DNA from: Pogonophryne albipinna
Taxonomy: Eukaryota > Chordata > Actinopteri > Perciformes > Artedidraconidae
NCBI GenBank assembly: GCA_028583405.1
Contig: CM053260.1
Coordinates: forward strand, 21,638,569 to 21,702,568
Length of the DNA: 64,000 nucleotides
Direction: 5' to 3'
Part shown: positions 59,294 to 64,000 of the stretch, piece by piece
Layout: every line of letters begins with the position of its first letter
How positions within the stretch are numbered: position 1 is the first letter of the stretch
Program-made: the position numbers and the translations under genes
Notes under the pieces: model-generated
The model's input: the letters and a program-made list of their open reading frames with translations, nothing else
Databases searched by the model: none
What the model was told of the DNA's origin: nothing

Positions 59294-59450
59294 GCCCGTT
59301 CTCATTTCACTAATTCCCCTCCTCGACTCCCCTCCTCGAGACTTAGTCCCGCCCACAGGAGATGCGAGCGGAGGAGCCAAGGAGGGGAACCGAGGAGAGA
59401 GGAGGGGAAGCAGCAGGCGGTTAGAGAAATGAGAACTCCTCTCCTCTGAG
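59294..59450. repeat. Palindromic GC-rich repeat
   Basis: GTTCTCATTTC ... CCCCTCCTCGACTCCCCTCC on the left is mirrored by GAGGAGAGAGGAGGGGAAGC ... GAAATGAGAAC on the right. The two arms (about 50 bp each, imperfect) would fold back on each other. It may be a small MITE in the 3' part of the 59-kb exon. Confidence 0.6.
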
Positions 59451-60005
59451 CGGTCATTTTAAAGAGACGTCCATTAATGATGACAGGAGGCACAGCAGCC
59501 CTCTTTCTGATGGACAGATGTGTTCATGACCACTTATATATTTACTTTGATTCATTCACAGTGCGGTATAATGAGACAATAACAGGCTACAGATGCAGAC
59601 ACACACACACATATATATAGCCTATGTATATATTTATATAAATATATACAATTTCAGAATCAAACAGAGCACTCTCATAATAACGTAACACTATTGGGTA
59701 TACCCAAATAAATGGTGCCAATCTTCAGTCAGATGTGAATGTGTAATTTAACATTTTCAGTAAGAATAACGGACAAAAGGAGTGCAAATACAATTTATTG
59801 AAATGTGAACTAAAAGTTATCAAGCATGAACCATCACAATTTGTTTTAAATAAAAACGAAATAATATACATAAGTTACACTAAATGTTAATCTGTTAATT
59901 GATTAAGTAAACACATGTTGTCAAATAAAGTGACAGGCTAGGCCTGTGCAGGTGGTAACAGCTATGCCCAGCATGGGCTAAGTTCTGTAGGTGCACTGGT
60001 GCAGG

Positions 60006-60133
60006 TCCTCCTCCATCAGGCCTGGTCCTCCTCCCTCAGGCCTGGTCCTCCTCCCTCAGGCCTGGTCCTCCTCCATCAGGCCTAGTCCTCCTCCATCAGG
60101 CCTGGTCCTCCTCCCTCAGGCCTGGTCCTCCTC
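60006..60133 (+). repeat. 20-bp minisatellite, 6.4 units
   Basis: Tandem copies of TCCTCCTCCCTCAGGCCTGG, with A for C at one position in several units. Because 20 is not a multiple of three, the Pro/Ser/Leu-rich frame across it is a by-product. Confidence 0.95.
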
Positions 60134-60881
60134 GCAGGGAAAGACCCTCAGCCCTCTCTGGCCAAACCAACAGACAGGACGTTCATAAAGCTGAGGTCTC
60201 CCCCAAAGTCTCTAATCATCCATCCTGTGAATATGAGAGGGGAACAAATAGTGTAATAGATGCTTTGGACAATAAGAAATATAAAATTAACTGTTGAGTT
60301 GCTCAGTTTTTTAGATTGACAGGGTTTAATAATACAAACAAAAGGAGAGGCACCGTAAAATAAAGATTGGGCTTTCAATAAATTGTGTTGATTTTGTCTT
60401 TTGAATTGTTTGTCTAAAGTCAAGCTAGAACTGTTACTTATAGTTTGAATGATACAGTCTGGTTATAATGTTTGGAGGAGGCATCACAGGTAAGAGCACA
60501 ATTTGTTGTGTTCCATCCACAACAAATGCACACAGATCGATGTGTGTGTATTTATTTATCTACTATTTCTTGAATCATTACTGTCAGTCCAAAACAAGAG
60601 ATTTTGTTTTAGTAACATGTTTTTAAAACATTATCTCTTTTCCACTACACTATCTTGAATATTTTAGTTTTTACATCACTACATTTATCTAACAGCTTTA
60701 ACATTGTAAAGGTGTCACTTTGGACTCTGGGTAATTATGACAGCATGTCCTACTATTTTGAGAGTTTGAATAAACCAGACCTTCATCTATTAATGTAGAA
60801 AATAATCAGCACATCAAACCATTATGAAAGTAATCATTAGTTAGATCATTGTTCAAAATGAGCTCCAACTACAACAGTTAA
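60134..60881. other. Non-coding DNA, one minus-strand exon-like stretch
   Basis: On the minus strand a TATTCACAG acceptor at about 60223 opens a 26-codon frame (MIRDFGGDLSFMNVLSVGLA part) that ends at TGA near 60147. I cannot link it to other exons. Confidence 0.25.
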
Positions 60882-62030
60882 AGGGGGGGTAGGTAAGTTT
60901 CAGAAACCGGCTCGAGTGCACTAAAATTTGAAAGTACACAGCCGAAAAGAATCCGCCCCTTCCTTCAGACTTCCTTACAGAGCACCTCCTCCAACACACA
61001 TGAACGCGCACATGACTTAGGTTGGCTATATAGTTCAGGGGAATTGTAAACCATACAAAACCTGTCCAAGAGAAAAGAGCGACCACGGCGTCAGATTTCA
61101 ACTCTGTGTGTATGGGGGTTATTCCCTATCTTTATTCAAGAGCGTGGTATTTACATTTGAGAGCATACTTTATTGATTTCCTTCACTCAAACCCTGTCAT
61201 CGCACCAAAGACAAACCAAAGAGTAACCGCCCTTACGGGACGCTGTAATAAGTAAAACGAACGCACCCCGCAAGGACACCTGGCCTCCTATTGGTTGAGG
61301 GATTTTGACAGGATTGTTGCACAAAAGTTTCGAGCGTGCAGAGAATAAATCTGAGAGCAGAAAAAATCCGTAAGCAGCAATATATCTGAGTGCAAGCGTA
61401 CAGTTTGAGCAGAAGCAGATCTAAGTGCAACCAGGCACTATTTGAGTGTGAGGACAGGGTTTGAGGGAAATAAATACATAAAGTATGCTCTCAAATTTAA
61501 ATACCACGCTCTTGAATAAAGATAGGGAATAACCCCCATAGGTGTGTTCCATCAGTAGTCGCCATCGTTGAAAAGCAACTCCGATATTGAATCTGGTTTG
61601 AATTCTCCTAGTTTCCACTTTGTTTTTGTTCCTAATTTGCTCCGTTACATTATTTCTTTTGCCACCAGTAGACGATGTTGAACCTAACTCTGCCATGGTG
61701 AAAGTGGCCGCCTGTTGCTGGCGAGTCATTGAAGTACTGCTGCAATGCACGCCCAATGACGGCACGCCCAATGAGGGCACGAGATACATTTGTGCGTGCA
61801 CGAGATGGAAGGCTGACAGACAGGACGGCAATCCAATCCGTTTAGCCGGCCCGGCTAAACGGATTGGTCGTACTTTTTACAGTACTACGGCTTCCACAGA
61901 TGAAATTTTTTTATGGATTTTTTGTCAAAGCACTTAAGATATGCATTGCTATCGGGATGTTAAGAGCATTCCATGGAATATAACAAAAAGTGTATCTCGA
62001 GCCGGTTTCTCAAACTTACCTACCCCCCCT
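60882..62030. mobile_element. TTAA-flanked MITE, interrupted by a second MITE
   Basis: The ends AGGGGGGGTAGGTAAGTTTC and CTTACCTACCCCCCCT are inverted repeats that continue through GAAACCGGCTCGAG. Perfect TTAA lies on both sides (60878-60881 and 62031-62034), as for piggyBac-like transposition. The internal body matches the decayed copy inside the hAT at 9975. A palindromic GTTTAGCCGGCCCGGCTAAAC is present near 61838. No transposase. The 61113-61538 element is inserted within. Confidence 0.82.
61113..61538. mobile_element. Nested MITE with about 60-bp inverted ends and TA target
   Basis: The left end TGGGGGTTATTCCCTATCTT continues through TATTCAAGAGCGTGGTATTT, and the right end is its near-perfect reverse complement. 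TA dinucleotides flank both ends (61111-61112 and 61539-61540), typical of Tc1/mariner-type or similar insertion. 426 bp, non-coding. Confidence 0.75.
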
Positions 62031-62260
62031 TTAAGTCAACTCTTGCATCGGTAATAACAATAAAACATGATATAATATAATAGTATAACTTGTGTCTACT
62101 TTAAATACTTTAACAACACTTTCCTAATTATACTAGCATACTTTTACTAAAGTAACATTAACATGTTTAAATGCAGGGCTTTTGTAAGAGAGTATTTCGT
62201 ATAGTGTAGCATGGTCTACTTGACTTATCTAACCGAAGTGATCGTAACGTTACACAACTG

Positions 62261-62690
62261 TAGCGTCCAGCTAGCTTAGCGATAAATACACACAGCGTTG
62301 TATTCTCCTCCCCCTGTCGGCCCTAAAAGCTTCAGATGGTGGATACCTGAGCTCCATAGCGTCCCGCTAATGTGAAATACACACACACAGCGTTAGCGGG
62401 ATATTCTCCTCTCCCTGTCGGCCCTAAAAGCTTCAGAGGGCGGATAGCTGGGCTCCGTAGCGTCCAGCTAGCTTAGCCGCTAGCTTAGCGATAAATACAC
62501 ACAGCGTTGTATTCTCCTCCCCCTGTCGGCCCTAAAAGCTTCAGATGGCGGATACCTGAGCTCCATAGCGTCCCGCTATTGTGAAACACACACACACAGC
62601 GTTAGCGGGACATTCTTCTCTCCCTGTCGGCCCTAAAAGCTTCAGAGGGCGGATAGCTGGGCTCCGTAGCGTCCCACTAGCTTAGCCGCT
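62261..62690 (+). repeat. Minisatellite with ABAB higher-order structure
   Basis: Two tandem copies of a unit of about 200 bp (period 197, then 209 bp), each made of two related halves of about 100 bp. Each half contains CCCTGTCGGCCCTAAAAGCTT followed by CAGAKGG-like bases, a GGATA[GC]CTG[AG]GCTCC block and a GCGTCC[AC][GA]CTA block. Halves differ consistently (A: GCGTTGTATTCTCC; B: GCGTTAGCGGG). A duplicated AGCTTAGCCGCT in the second unit explains the longer period. Confidence 0.9.
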
Positions 62691-63046
62691 AGCTAAAGGT
62701 AAACATAGATGGGTACATACTATAGAATATGAATAAATCGTCACCGATGTAGAGGATATATTTTTTTATTCACTTTGAACTCGGCCAAATGGAGTTTAAT
62801 GCTTTGGGATTTAAGTTAGGCCACATAGTACGTGCATGGGTTTGAAAGTATAACGTGCTAGCCTGCTGTAATACATCGTATAGTCAGGCACACATTTATG
62901 AGAGATTTAACAATGGCCAATTATATTTCTTAAATAATATGTAGCCTATTCCCAGAGCATATTTCATGGGGCAACAAGGTGAGGTGTAAAATGTGTTTTA
63001 ATATCATACATGTTATGCCAGCAAACTTCTTGTACGGACTTCGGCA

Positions 63047-63211
63047 GTAGTGAAGACTCACTGAACGAATTAAGTACAAAGACGAATCGTTCGCGAACGT
63101 GCAAATCACCAGAAGTCGTTCGCGAACCGGTGAACGAATCAGTGAACGAATCTTTCAAGTGAACTGAATCAAAAGATTCGTGTCCCCGAAGGGAATCGGA
63201 ATTCCCATCAC
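63047..63211. repeat. GAACGAATC-rich MITE-like repeat
   Basis: It ends AATTCCCATCACTA, and the left end reads TAGTGAAGACTCACTGAACG, a decayed inverted match. The body is dense in GAACGAATC and TTCGCGAAC palindromic motifs. A common fish repeat; non-coding. Confidence 0.5.
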
Positions 63212-64000
63212 TACAGGTTGTTGTGATCACATGACTGACAAAGCCGTGCTCTGATAGGCCAGAAGTCGGTTTGATTGCATTAGGGCTCGATTGCTTATCC
63301 TGTCTGAGTAGCCCGGATGATGCTGCATCGCAATTTTGGACATCGAATTTTATACACCGAATTTTTTGACGTCGAATTTTTTCCGCTTGAATTTTTGGGA
63401 TCTGAATTTGAACATTCTAATTTTTTTCACTTGCATTTTTACATTTTTATTTCACATAGGTAAATTCGGAGCAAAAACATTCAGATACATGATTTTCAAA
63501 GTAATTATTTTCAATGCTATAAATTCGGTGTCTAATAAAATTCAAATACTTCTGTCTCTTGTTTGCTTTCATAGTTTACAGTTTGAAAGTGAGCATAGCC
63601 TAGGATGTATGGAGTCAGATCAGTCTCAATATTAATAAATGCACACAAGGAATCACATGTATTTCGGGATTTATATATAAATGACTCTCTCCACAAAAAT
63701 ATTTTTCAATGCACACAAAAATATTTATTGTTGTATATAAATGTAAAAAAATCCACAGATAAAAAAAGTTTCACAAATATAGGCATATTTCTGCAGGGTC
63801 GGCTCTTGAACAAATCAAATGGGGGGGCAATCATTTACCAAGGGGGGGCACACACTGCCGTCAACAACCAACACACAAACACCAACGCAACTTCAATTTA
63901 AAAAAACATGCTGTAAAGTCTATTGTCTTTCACACACATTGCAGGGATGTAGCGCTATTGTATAGCGCACCTATGACTTGTGCAGACATGCACGGTTGTG

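Larger units (their letters stand above)
56845..63571. mobile_element. 6.7-kb structure bounded by 0.3-kb inverted repeat arms
   Basis: Left arm 56845-57176 and right arm 63259-63571 are inverted copies with high identity by eye. They share GACACCGAATTTATAGC, TTGCTCCGAATTTACCTATG and GGCTACTCAGACAGGATAAG blocks. The interior holds a small spliced gene, minisatellites and other MITEs. It could be one large DNA transposon with long terminal repeats or two separate insertions of one repeat in opposite directions. No transposase is recognised and no clear target duplication is seen. The G-rich flanks (about 56637 and 63820) may belong to larger copies of the same repeat. Confidence 0.45.

Noticed and set aside
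60006..60188. Pro/Ser/Leu repeat protein
   Set aside because: By-product of a 20-bp minisatellite; the period is not a multiple of three, so the repeat cycles through frames.

Overview
The window looks like percomorph (acanthopterygian) teleost genomic DNA. It is AT-rich, has sparse vertebrate-type splice sites, and is loaded with fish repeat families: hAT elements with 8-bp target duplications, TTAA-flanked MITEs, tRNA-derived SINEs, L2-type LINE tails, a Ty3/gypsy retrotransposon and long CA/TG microsatellites. There is no prokaryotic gene organisation, rRNA, true tRNA gene or CRISPR array. Nearly all of the short open frames are chance or shadow frames.

Host genes are scarce. At the left, a probable 5'UTR exon ends at a strong splice donor (5207). 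It is followed by a small coding exon (7472-7610) that encodes a signal peptide beginning MWISLGFLLL and ends at a donor in phase 2. No further exon of this gene is recognised, so much of the window may be its intron 2. At the right, 57.5-59.3 kb, three exons with canonical splice sites join in frame into an unrecognised 76-residue protein; an alternative terminal exon has its own AATAAA. This small gene lies between 0.3-kb inverted repeat arms 6.4 kb apart.

Region by region. 0-9 kb: low-repeat DNA with the signal-peptide exon. 9.37-10.94 kb: a composite hAT element with a perfect 8-bp target duplication. 11-22.5 kb: mostly featureless, with a (CTG)8 tract and a tRNA-derived SINE. 22.58-23.58 kb: a 1000-N assembly gap. 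23.6-28.8 kb: a pair of P-element-like transposons head to head around one octamer GCCCAGAC. The right-hand one carries a THAP-domain exon and a nested 935-bp element, and a third element is inserted at another copy of the same octamer. 31.3-32.1 kb: a TIR element with tandem CRE-like motifs. 33.3-39.1 kb: a small DNA transposon split by a full-length Ty3/gypsy element (minus strand, two identical 194-bp LTRs, gag, pol) and hit at its right end by a solo LTR. 39-56 kb: L2 fragments, hAT elements, a V-type SINE, MITEs and microsatellites. 56-64 kb: long-TIR repeats, the small spliced gene, minisatellites and a MITE nested inside a MITE.

The main story is layered transposition. The P-like pair and the nearly complete gypsy element, which has identical LTRs but a damaged reverse transcriptase active site and a gag-pol reading-frame break, deserve a second look most. 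All family assignments come from motifs and end structures read by eye; no database search was run.
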